The notes beneath the pieces are model-generated. The model saw only the letters and a program-made list of their open reading frames with translations, was not told where the DNA came from and did not search any database. Below, one piece after another: positions 16,832 through 23,495 of a stretch of DNA of 64,000 bases (its first letter is position 1; each line of letters opens with the position of its first letter). The translations under genes were made by a program, and so were the position numbers. This stretch comes from Duganella sp. Root336D2 (GTDB lineage: Bacteria > Pseudomonadota > Gammaproteobacteria > Burkholderiales > Burkholderiaceae_D): the NCBI RefSeq assembly GCF_001425005.1, contig NZ_LMDB01000012.1, positions 777,407 through 841,406 on the forward strand, given 5' to 3'.

Positions 16832-17887
16832 ATGAAAGTTGACTTCAACGCTATCCGGGCCGATGCGGCCGGCGCGGAAGCTGCGGGCTTCCTGCTCGCT
16901 GGCCAGCAGGCACTGATCCATCAACAGGGTTGGCTGAAAATGCTGGCGCCGCGTGCCGCAGGCGGGGCGGAGCTGCCGCTGCCGCAAGTGGTGCGGCTGG
17001 AGGAAGCTATCGCGGAGGCGGATGGCAGCATGGGGTGGGTTGTAACCCTGTGCGCGGGCGCCGGCTGGTTTGCGGGTTTCCTGGCGCCGGATACGGCGCG
17101 CGAAGTCATTTCGACGCCGCAGGTTTGCCTGGCAGGCAGCGGGGCGCCGACCGGTTTCGCTGATAAGGAAGGCGAGGGATATCGGATTACGGGCCGCTGG
17201 GACATCGCCAGCGGTGCGCCGATGGCTACGCATTTCACACTCAATGCGGTGCTGCGCGAGAACGGCCAGCCGCTGGCCGGGCCGGATGGCGCACCGAGGA
17301 TTCGGGCTTTCGTTGTACCGGCGGCGTTGGTGGTGGTTGAGCCGACCTGGCGCAGCTTTGGCATGAAGGGCTCTGCGTCGCACGCCTACCGTATTGAAGG
17401 CGCGTGGGTGCCGGCACGCCATGGATTCATGATTGACCCTGCCCATGCAACGGCGCCGGGCACGCTGTATCGCTTCCCGTTCATGTTGCTGGCATGGGTG
17501 ACGCTGGCAGCCAACTTGTCCGGCATGGCGCGGCACTTCCTGTCGTTGGCGCGGGAAATCGTTGCGGCGCGCCGCCAGCCGCCTGCCAGTGCACCGGATG
17601 CGCTGGCGCGGGCTGCCGTGGCGCTGGAGGGAGCGCGTGAACGCATGTACGCATTGCTCGACCAGGCCTGGGCGCAGGCTGGGGGCGAGGGCAATGGCGG
17701 TTGCGTCGACGACGCGCTTGATGCGCAGTTGCGCGAAGCTTCTATGGCATTGGTGCTGGCGGCACGCCGGAGCGTGGGCGAGATTTACCCGTACTGCGGC
17801 CTGCGCGCTGCGCAAGAAGATTCTGAGATCAACCGTGTCTGGCGCGATTTTCATACCGCCAGCCAGCATGCCTTGTTCACACCATGA
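16832..17887 (+). CDS. Acyl-CoA dehydrogenase family flavoprotein
   Basis: A 351-residue member of the acyl-CoA dehydrogenase superfamily. The layout resembles the flavin-dependent monooxygenase branch (HsaA/HpaB-C2-like): an N-terminal helical domain, a central beta domain with GEGYRITGRWDIASGAPMATHFTL, and a C-terminal helical domain ending in RVWRDFHTASQHALF. The region LEEAIAEADGSMGWVVTLCAGAGWF is characteristic. No catalytic glutamate typical of true acyl-CoA dehydrogenases could be placed, so hydroxylase or another oxidative role is possible. ATG at 16832 is preferred over TTG at 16826. The stop overlaps the next gene by 4 bases (ATGA). Confidence 0.75.
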   Translation: MKVDFNAIRADAAGAEAAGFLLAGQQALIHQQGWLKMLAPRAAGGAELPLPQVVRLEEAIAEADGSMGWVVTLCAGAGWFAGFLAPDTAREVISTPQVCLAGSGAPTGFADKEGEGYRITGRWDIASGAPMATHFTLNAVLRENGQPLAGPDGAPRIRAFVVPAALVVVEPTWRSFGMKGSASHAYRIEGAWVPARHGFMIDPAHATAPGTLYRFPFMLLAWVTLAANLSGMARHFLSLAREIVAARRQPPASAPDALARAAVALEGARERMYALLDQAWAQAGGEGNGGCVDDALDAQLREASMALVLAARRSVGEIYPYCGLRAAQEDSEINRVWRDFHTASQHALFTP

Positions 17888-18264
17888 TTGAATTCCTGTT
17901 TGAGCTGATCGGCGAGTTCCTGATCCAGGTGGTGGTGGAAGCACTGGTGGAACTGGGCTTTCATTCGTTCGAAAAATCGCCTCGCCGGCCGCTGAACCCT
18001 TTGGTGGCGGGCGTCGGCTATGCATTTTTCGGCGTTGTTGCGGGCGCGATTACACTCTGGCTGCTGCCGGATCACCTGGTGCGAAATGAAGTCCTGCGCA
18101 AGCTTAACCTGCTGCTTACGCCGCTGGCTGCCGGGGGCATGATGTGCCTGATGGGCGCATGGCGCGCGCGCCGCGGCGACGCTGTGCTGCGTATCGACCG
18201 TTTCGCTTATGGTTATGTATTCGCGCTGTCGCTGGCGCTGGTTCGTTTTGTTTTTGCGCACTAG
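17884..18264 (+). CDS. Small membrane protein, unknown
   Basis: A 126-residue protein with an amphipathic, acidic N-terminus (IEFLFELIGEFLIQVVVEALVEL) and three hydrophobic segments (about residues 42-60, 73-89 and 104-124). It overlaps the upstream flavoprotein gene by 4 bases and is followed 10 bases later by the DUF3147 gene, whose ribosome site (AGGAGG) lies in the gap. The three are probably one transcript. No known function. Confidence 0.7.
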   Translation: MIEFLFELIGEFLIQVVVEALVELGFHSFEKSPRRPLNPLVAGVGYAFFGVVAGAITLWLLPDHLVRNEVLRKLNLLLTPLAAGGMMCLMGAWRARRGDAVLRIDRFAYGYVFALSLALVRFVFAH

Positions 18265-18274
18265 GAGGTAAACG

Positions 18275-18625
18275 ATGACCTGGCTGATTTTCAAATACCT
18301 GGTGACGGCCGGCGTCGTGGTCGCGGTGTCGGAATTCGCCAAGCGCAGCGACCGCCTGGGCGGCTTGATCGCCGCGCTGCCGATGGTGACGGTACTGGCG
18401 CTGATCTGGCTTTACGTTGAACGGCAGCCGCAACAGAAGATTGCCAACCACGCCTGGTACACCTTCTGGTACGTGCTACCGACACTGCCGATGTTCCTGT
18501 TTTTTCCATGGCTGCTGCCGCGCCTGGGTTTCTGGCCGACGCTGGGCGCCTGCGTGCTGCTGACGATCGCCTGTTTCGCCCTGTTCGCGATGTGCGTGCG
18601 GCGCTTTGGGATCGAATTGCTCTGA
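18275..18625 (+). CDS. DUF3147 family membrane protein
   Basis: A 116-residue protein with four predicted membrane helices and the DUF3147 pattern: FKYLVTAGVVVAVSEFAKRSDRLGGLIAALPMVTVLAL near the start, then NHAWYTFWYVLPTLPMFLFFPWLL. The AGGAGG ribosome site ends about 5 bases before the ATG. Members are small inner-membrane proteins of unknown role. It ends 14 bases before the convergent diguanylate cyclase gene. Confidence 0.82.
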   Translation: MTWLIFKYLVTAGVVVAVSEFAKRSDRLGGLIAALPMVTVLALIWLYVERQPQQKIANHAWYTFWYVLPTLPMFLFFPWLLPRLGFWPTLGACVLLTIACFALFAMCVRRFGIELL

Positions 18626-18639
18626 CGAGGAGCACAGCC

Positions 18640-19596
18640 TCAAATCGAGTGCACGCGGTTGCGGCCGCAGGCCTTGGCCTGGTAGAGGGCGCGGTCGGCG
18701 GCGTTAATCAGGTCGTATACTTCGCCGGCATTGCTGCTGTCGCTGCTGGCGACACCGATACTGATGGTGACGATGCGCTCGTCCGTGCGCGATGCCTGGT
18801 GCGGGATGCGCAAGTCGCGCACTTTGCGGCACATGGCGTTGGCCATCATCACCGCGGCATCGGCCGGGGTGTCGGGCAGGACTACGGCGAATTCTTCGCC
18901 GCCATAGCGCGCGAACAGGTCGGCCGGGCGCTGCTGCATGGTCGATAGTGCGGACGCCACTGCTTCCAGGCAGGCATCGCCTTGCTGGTGGCCGTAGTGG
19001 TCGTTGTAAGCCTTGAAGTAATCGATATCGAGCATCATCAGCGAGAGCGGAGTGCCGACCCGCCGCGCGCGCCGGGTTTCACGGTCGATCGCCATGTCGA
19101 AGTGGCGGCGGTTGGCGACACCGGTCAGGTCGTCCAGCAAGGTTTGCGAGCGCAGGGCCACGGCCTGTTCGCGCAGCAGGTTTTCGCGCTGCACGGCGGC
19201 GGTTACGTCGCTGACCTGGATCAGGCAATAGCGTTCACTATTGCCCAGGTTGAGCGGGGTGACCGTGATCTGCTGCTGCATGCGTTCGCCCTTTTCGGCG
19301 GCGGACTTGCTGACGTAAAGCGGCAGCGGCCAGCGGTTCAGGGTCTGCGACAGCAAGGAGGGCAGGTTGCTGCGCAGCGCCTGGCCGATGGCAGCTTCCA
19401 GCCGTTTGCCGCGCTGTTCGGGGAACAGGTCGAAGAAGCTGCGCTCCAGCGTTTCGGTGCCGAGCACGCCGGAGTGGCGGTCCATCCAGCGGTTCCACAA
19501 TACCACGCGTTCCTTGGTATCGAGCACCAGCGTGCCCACGTCAATGCAATCGATAACGCCCTGCAGCAGCGGCAGGGATTCGACTGAAGATGTCAT
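18640..19596 (-). CDS. PAS-GGDEF diguanylate cyclase of a CheC operon
   Basis: A 318-residue predicted diguanylate cyclase. The N-terminal PAS-like region (about residues 12-135, TLVLDTKERVVLWNRWMDRHSGV) is followed by a GGDEF domain (about 150-315) with signature GGEEF, preceded five residues earlier by an RPAD I-site, so it should be active and product-inhibited. It is the third gene of the operon response regulator-CheC-cyclase and overlaps cheC by 4 bases. Architecture and sequence make it a paralogue of the cyclase at 3506-4456. The context suggests that a phosphorylation signal, modulated by the CheC-type phosphatase, is linked to cyclic di-GMP output. Confidence 0.92.
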   Translation of the reverse strand: MTSSVESLPLLQGVIDCIDVGTLVLDTKERVVLWNRWMDRHSGVLGTETLERSFFDLFPEQRGKRLEAAIGQALRSNLPSLLSQTLNRWPLPLYVSKSAAEKGERMQQQITVTPLNLGNSERYCLIQVSDVTAAVQRENLLREQAVALRSQTLLDDLTGVANRRHFDMAIDRETRRARRVGTPLSLMMLDIDYFKAYNDHYGHQQGDACLEAVASALSTMQQRPADLFARYGGEEFAVVLPDTPADAAVMMANAMCRKVRDLRIPHQASRTDERIVTISIGVASSDSSNAGEVYDLINAADRALYQAKACGRNRVHSI

Positions 19597-20222
19597 GGCT
19601 GCGCTCCGCCGACGGAGCGGTCGAGGAATTCGGCCACATGCTGTTTCAGGCCGTGCAGTGCTGTCACGTCCATGATGAAGGCGATATCGCCGGCGATTTG
19701 CTGGCGCTCGATGACGAACTCGATATGCAGCATCAGCACCGCGGTCTCGCCGCTGCCGGCCAGGGCAAGAATCTCCTCGCTGTAGCCAAGGTGGTAGTCC
19801 GGCAGCGAGCCATGCAGCTCATGCCCGAGCAGGTTGGCCAGCGAGCCGACGCAGCTGTTCAGCAGGATATTGCCGATCTCGCTCATCGCTTCCTGTTCCA
19901 TGGCCGACAGTTCAGCCAGCGGCATGGCTTCGCCCACCATCAGCCGTACGATTTCCTGGCTCTTTTCCTCAGGGAACATCAGGATGGCTTCGGTTTCGAA
20001 GGCGCCGCTGTAATGCTGGCTGATGCCGCACAGGCGGCCATTGCCGCCGCTGCGGCTGGTCAGCAGTTTGGCGGCCGTGGCACGGGTGAGGAAGCTGATG
20101 GCAGGCACCGACATGGTGACCGTTTCGTTGACGATCTCGCTCATGGCGGAGGCCGCCTGGCCGACGCCAATATTGAACAGCTCGACGAGGGCGTCGTGCT
20201 CCAGTTCGGTAAGCCGGACCAT
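19593..20222 (-). CDS. cheC: CheC-family protein phosphatase
   Basis: A 209-residue CheC/CheX/FliY-type protein. Both ExxN phosphatase signatures are present: ELFN in EHDALVELFNIGVGQAASAM (near residue 14) and EIGN in EQEAMSEIGNILLNSCVG (near residue 115), a repeat layout typical of CheC. Such proteins dephosphorylate response-regulator receiver domains such as CheY-P. It lies 2 bases after the receiver-only response regulator gene and overlaps the GGDEF gene. The adjacent receiver protein is its likely substrate. No chemotaxis kinase or receptor genes are nearby, so this is probably a dedicated signalling module rather than the main chemotaxis operon. Confidence 0.87.
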   Translation of the reverse strand: MVRLTELEHDALVELFNIGVGQAASAMSEIVNETVTMSVPAISFLTRATAAKLLTSRSGGNGRLCGISQHYSGAFETEAILMFPEEKSQEIVRLMVGEAMPLAELSAMEQEAMSEIGNILLNSCVGSLANLLGHELHGSLPDYHLGYSEEILALAGSGETAVLMLHIEFVIERQQIAGDIAFIMDVTALHGLKQHVAEFLDRSVGGAQP

Positions 20223-20224
20223 GG

Positions 20225-20590
20225 TCAGGCTTCCAGCGGCGCAATCAGTTGCGCAATGCGCTCGGCGGTGATCGGTTTCTCCATGAAGCCCACGCCGATC
20301 TCTTCGGCGCGCTGGCGGGTCGCGGCCTGGACGTTGGCGGTCAGCAGGGATATGTGGGCATTGGGCAGCATCGCACGCAGCGCGGCGGCGGCATCGACGC
20401 CATTCATGCCCGGCATGTTCACGTCCAGCAGCACCAGGTCGGGCTGTAATCCTTCGGCCTTGGCGATGGCTTCATCGCCGGTGGCAGCTTCCTCTACAAC
20501 CCAGTCGGCGTGGCGCACCTGGATGTGCTGGCGGGTCAGCATACGCGACACGCGGCTGTCATCCACGATCAATACGGTACTTGGCTTCAT
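20225..20590 (-). CDS. Stand-alone receiver-domain response regulator (CheY-like)
   Basis: A 121-residue single receiver domain. Key residues are visible: acidic pocket VDDS (Asp10-Asp11), phospho-acceptor Asp56 in LVLLDVNMPGMNG, a conserved Thr in LLTANVQ and Lys in FMEKPIT. There is no output domain, so it works through protein contacts, most likely with the downstream CheC phosphatase and the PAS-GGDEF enzyme. The start MKPSTVLIVDD is preferred over an upstream in-frame ATG at 20635, because receiver domains start here. First gene of the operon, divergent from rpiA. Confidence 0.9.
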   Translation of the reverse strand: MKPSTVLIVDDSRVSRMLTRQHIQVRHADWVVEEAATGDEAIAKAEGLQPDLVLLDVNMPGMNGVDAAAALRAMLPNAHISLLTANVQAATRQRAEEIGVGFMEKPITAERIAQLIAPLEA

Positions 20591-20658
20591 TGGCGTTTTT
20601 CCCGGGTCAGTTGACAGTTCGGATAAAATAGGCAACCTTTATTGAATCCATTGTAACT

Positions 20659-21336
20659 ATGACGCAAGACAAATTGAAACAGGCTGTTGCTATTTCGGCG
20701 ATCGAGTACGTGATCGACGGCGAAATCATCGGCGTTGGCACCGGTTCCACTGCGAATTTCTTCATTGATGAACTGGGCAAGATCAAGCACCGCATCAAGG
20801 GTGCTGTTGCCTCGTCGGAAGCGACTGCAGCGCGCCTGGCCGGTCACGGCATTCCTGTCTATGATCTTAACGAGGTTTCGGAAATCGCGGTGTACATTGA
20901 CGGCGCCGATGAGATCAACGCGGCAGGTCACATGATCAAAGGCGGCGGCGCAGCCCTGACCCGCGAAAAGATCGTGGCTTCAGTGTCGAAACAATTCGTC
21001 TGCATCGCAGATGGTTCCAAACTGGTAGAGACCCTGGGCAAGTTCCCGCTGCCGGTTGAAGTGCTGCCGATGGCGCGCAATGCGGTGATGCGCCAGCTGG
21101 CAGCCCTCGGCGGCCAGCCGAAAGTGCGAACCAAGGCCGGTTCCGACGAGATTTTCGTGACCGACAATGGCGGCAATATCATCGATGTGTCCGGCTTGTC
21201 GATCACTGACCCGGTCGCGCTGGAAACCCGGGTTAACCAGATCGTCGGCGTAGTTGCCGTCGGCTTGTTTGCGGCGCGTGGCGCCAATGTGTGCTTGCTG
21301 GGTACCCCGGACGGCGTGCGTACCGTCAAATACTGA
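20659..21336 (+). CDS. rpiA: Ribose-5-phosphate isomerase A
   Basis: Interconverts ribose-5-phosphate and ribulose-5-phosphate in the pentose phosphate pathway. The 225-residue protein shows the phosphate-binding loop [13 protein letters not shown] (near residue 28), the catalytic Asp region YIDGADEIN (near 83) and the [13 protein letters not shown] block with the active-site lysine. Length and motifs are standard for RpiA. It is followed 21 bases later by a lipoprotein gene in the same direction. Confidence 0.97.
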   Translation: MTQDKLKQAVAISAIEYVIDGEIIGVGTGSTANFFIDELGKIKHRIKGAVASSEATAARLAGHGIPVYDLNEVSEIAVYIDGADEINAAGHMIKGGGAALTREKIVASVSKQFVCIADGSKLVETLGKFPLPVEVLPMARNAVMRQLAALGGQPKVRTKAGSDEIFVTDNGGNIIDVSGLSITDPVALETRVNQIVGVVAVGLFAARGANVCLLGTPDGVRTVKY

Positions 21337-21357
21337 TTCATCCTTTAGAAAGAGCCC

Positions 21358-21720
21358 ATGAAACGATTTTTCCTGCTGTTGCTTGCTGCTGGTGTGCTGA
21401 GTGCTTGCGCTACTAAAAAACAGGTGGCCCAGGCGCCTGTGAAGCGTAAAGCTGTGCTGGAGGCGGAGGCTGTTGCCAAGCGCTCCATGATCGATGGCGT
21501 GCCTGTAGAGAAGGTGGAGTTCCGCCCAGGTGTTTCGTCGACAACGGTGGAGCGCCTGGCCAATGCGGAAGAATGCCGCGGCGGACGCGGTGCCGGGCTG
21601 GTGACTGAACGTGGTCCGGTGGAAATTTACCGGATGACTTGCAGCAATGGGAAAGTGTTCATGGCGCGCTGTGAGCTGCGCCAGTGCGCGCCTATGAATG
21701 GGGATGTAGCGAGCCGCTGA
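21358..21720 (+). CDS. Small lipoprotein, unknown
   Basis: A 120-residue predicted lipoprotein with signal MKRFFLLLLAAGVLSAC, lipobox LSAC, lipidated Cys17. The mature part has a Lys/Val-rich linker and a compact C-terminal part with four cysteines (EECRGG, MTCSNG, ARCELRQCAP) that could form two disulfides in the periplasm. Some are separated by a spacing reminiscent of small SH3-like or exported Cys-rich folds, but I cannot name a family. It ends directly at the palindrome that begins the 82-bp duplication shared with yggX. Confidence 0.72.
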   Translation: MKRFFLLLLAAGVLSACATKKQVAQAPVKRKAVLEAEAVAKRSMIDGVPVEKVEFRPGVSSTTVERLANAEECRGGRGAGLVTERGPVEIYRMTCSNGKVFMARCELRQCAPMNGDVASR

Positions 21721-21750
21721 AAATAAATGGGGACGTCCCCCATTTATTTT
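21721..21750. terminator. AT-flanked GGGGACGTCCCC palindrome, likely bidirectional terminator
   Basis: The inverted repeat AAATAAATGGGG/CCCCATTTATTT is centred on ACGT and sits between the convergent lipoprotein and yggX genes. A T-rich tail lies on each strand. A second, slightly shortened copy is at 21805-21832 because of the tandem duplication. Confidence 0.55.
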
Positions 21751-21887
21751 CAGGCGCTAGGGGGTACGTAGCCGGTTGCCTGGTCGGCGCCTTCGCCGAA
21801 GAAGTTAAATGGGGACGTCCCCCATTTATTTTCAGGCGCTAGGGGGTACGTAGCCGGTTGCCTGGTCGGCGCCTTCGCCGAAGAAGT
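21724..21887. repeat. Perfect 82-bp tandem duplication including the 3' end of yggX
   Basis: Bases 21724-21805 and 21806-21887 are identical over 82 bp. The second copy contains the last 18-19 codons of yggX and its stop codon; the first is a non-coding duplicate of the same region lying beyond the stop. Each unit begins with the GGGGACGTCCCC palindrome. The exact identity points to a very recent event or to an assembly artefact. Confidence 0.95.
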
Positions 21888-22104
21888 GCTTTTCCATCTG
21901 CGCGGCCAGGTATTTGCGTGCGCGCACATCGGCCAGGTTCAGGCGGTTTTCGTTGACCAGCATGGTCTGGTGCTTGATCCAGGCGGCCCAGGCTTCCTTG
22001 GAAACGGATTCATAAATGCGCTTGCCCAGTTCGCCCGGGTATGGCGGGAAATCCAGGCCTTCGGCTTCCTTGTTCAGTTTGATGCAGTGGACGGTACGTG
22101 CCAT
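21832..22104 (-). CDS. yggX: YggX, oxidative damage protection protein
   Basis: A 90-residue YggX-family protein, linked in enterobacteria to iron trafficking and protection of iron-sulfur clusters from oxidative damage. The sequence shows the family start [30 protein letters not shown], with the conserved cysteine at residue 6, and the middle [38 protein letters not shown]. The frame ends in the second unit of the 82-bp tandem duplication, which has not altered the protein. It lies 24 bases downstream of argA on the same strand. Confidence 0.95.
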   Translation of the reverse strand: MARTVHCIKLNKEAEGLDFPPYPGELGKRIYESVSKEAWAAWIKHQTMLVNENRLNLADVRARKYLAAQMEKHFFGEGADQATGYVPPSA

Positions 22105-22128
22105 CTTCGGTGCTCCTAAAAAAATCGA

Positions 22129-23439
22129 TTATAAGGTCTTGATCAAGACTTGCGACTTGCGCTGCCAGTTGTAGAGGCGCTGGCGGTCTTTCGGCAGCGC
22201 GTCGACCGTGGCAGGGGCAAAGCCGCGCTTGATGAACCAGTGCGCGGTGCGGGTGGTCAGTACGAACAGCTTGCTGATGCCCTGCGCCCGGGCGCGGTTT
22301 TCCATGTGCTTCAGGATACGCTCGCCGTCGCCCTGGGTTTGCACGTCGGGGTTGACGGTAAGGCATGCCATTTCGGCCATTTTTTCTTCCGGGAAGACGT
22401 ATAGTGCTGCGCAGCCGAAGATCACGCCATCGTGCTCGATGACCGAGAACATCTCGATTTCGCGTTCGATCAGTTCGCGGCCGCGCTTGACCAGGGTGCC
22501 GTCGGCTTCCAGCGGTTCGATCAGCTTGATGATGCCGCCCACGTCTTCGATGGTGGCAGGGCGCAGCGATTCCAGGTTCTCATGCGAGATCATGGTGCCC
22601 ACGCCATCGTGGGTGAACAGTTCCAGCAGGGCCGAGCCGTCCATCGCGAACGGTACGATGTGGGCACGCTCGACGCCATTGCTGCAAGCCTTGATGCAGT
22701 GCTTCAGGTAGTAGGCGGTGGCATCGGGCAGGAAGCCCGCCTGCAGCACGGCTTCAGCCTGGTGCGAGGACAGTTCGCGGATTTCGGTGCCGCCGGCGTC
22801 GGTCATCATGTCGGTTTCGGTGATGAAGACCAGTTTGTCGGCGTGCAGGGCGATGGCGGCGGTGCAGGCCACGTCTTCCATCGTCAGGTTGAAGGTCTCG
22901 CCGGTCGGGGAGAAGCCCAGCGGCGACAGCAGCACCACGCCGTCCGAACCCATGATGGAGTGGATGGTTTCCGCGTCCACCTTGCGGGTCAGGCCGGTCA
23001 GTTCGAAGTCGACGCCGTCAATTACGCCGAGCGGGCGGGCGGTGATGAAGTTGCCGGAAATGATACGGATCGCGGCATGCGACATCGGCGTGTTCGGCAA
23101 GCCCTGGCTGAAGGCGGCCTCGATGTCGAGGCGCAGTTCGCCGGCGGCTTCCTTGGCGCATTCCATGGCCGCCGTGTCGGTGATGCGCACGCCGTTGTGG
23201 AAGCGGCCTTCCACGTTTCGCAGGGCGAGCTGCTCGGCGACCTGGGGCCGTGAGCCGTAGACCACGGTAACGTTGATGTCCAGCGCGTGCAGCAGGGACA
23301 GGTCGTGGGCCAGCACCGAAAGGGCACCGGCGGCAACCAGTTCACCAGGGAAAGCGACCACGAAGGTCTTGCCGCGGAAAGCGTGGACGTAAGGCGCTAC
23401 GGAGCGCAGCCAGGAGACGAATTGGATAGGGTTTTCCAT
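22129..23439 (-). CDS. argA: Amino-acid N-acetyltransferase (N-acetylglutamate synthase)
   Basis: First step of arginine synthesis: acetyl transfer from acetyl-CoA to glutamate. The 436-residue protein has an N-terminal amino acid kinase-like domain (about residues 22-280, carrying the arginine feedback site in this family) and a C-terminal GNAT domain (about 290-430, LTVNPDVQTQGDGERILKHMENRARAQG). Length and N-terminus (NPIQFVSWLRSVAPYVHAFRGKTFVVAFPGELV) match the classical ArgA. It is divergent from hrpA across 56 bases containing a symmetric TATAAT palindrome. The ATG lies only about 10 bases from that -10 box, so the transcript would have almost no leader. Confidence 0.96.
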   Translation of the reverse strand: MENPIQFVSWLRSVAPYVHAFRGKTFVVAFPGELVAAGALSVLAHDLSLLHALDINVTVVYGSRPQVAEQLALRNVEGRFHNGVRITDTAAMECAKEAAGELRLDIEAAFSQGLPNTPMSHAAIRIISGNFITARPLGVIDGVDFELTGLTRKVDAETIHSIMGSDGVVLLSPLGFSPTGETFNLTMEDVACTAAIALHADKLVFITETDMMTDAGGTEIRELSSHQAEAVLQAGFLPDATAYYLKHCIKACSNGVERAHIVPFAMDGSALLELFTHDGVGTMISHENLESLRPATIEDVGGIIKLIEPLEADGTLVKRGRELIEREIEMFSVIEHDGVIFGCAALYVFPEEKMAEMACLTVNPDVQTQGDGERILKHMENRARAQGISKLFVLTTRTAHWFIKRGFAPATVDALPKDRQRLYNWQRKSQVLIKTL

Positions 23440-23444
23440 TATCC

Positions 23445-23460
23445 GCGCATTATAATGCGC
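23445..23460. promoter_or_regulatory. Symmetric GCGCATTATAATGCGC palindrome, candidate shared -10 for argA and hrpA
   Basis: The 16-bp perfect palindrome gives a consensus TATAAT on both strands (plus 23451-23456, minus 23454-23449) in the 56-base argA/hrpA gap. No good -35 element is seen on either side at the normal spacing. Confidence 0.45.
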
Positions 23461-23495
23461 TGCGCGGTTTTCGCGCCCAAACTATGTAAAAAACG

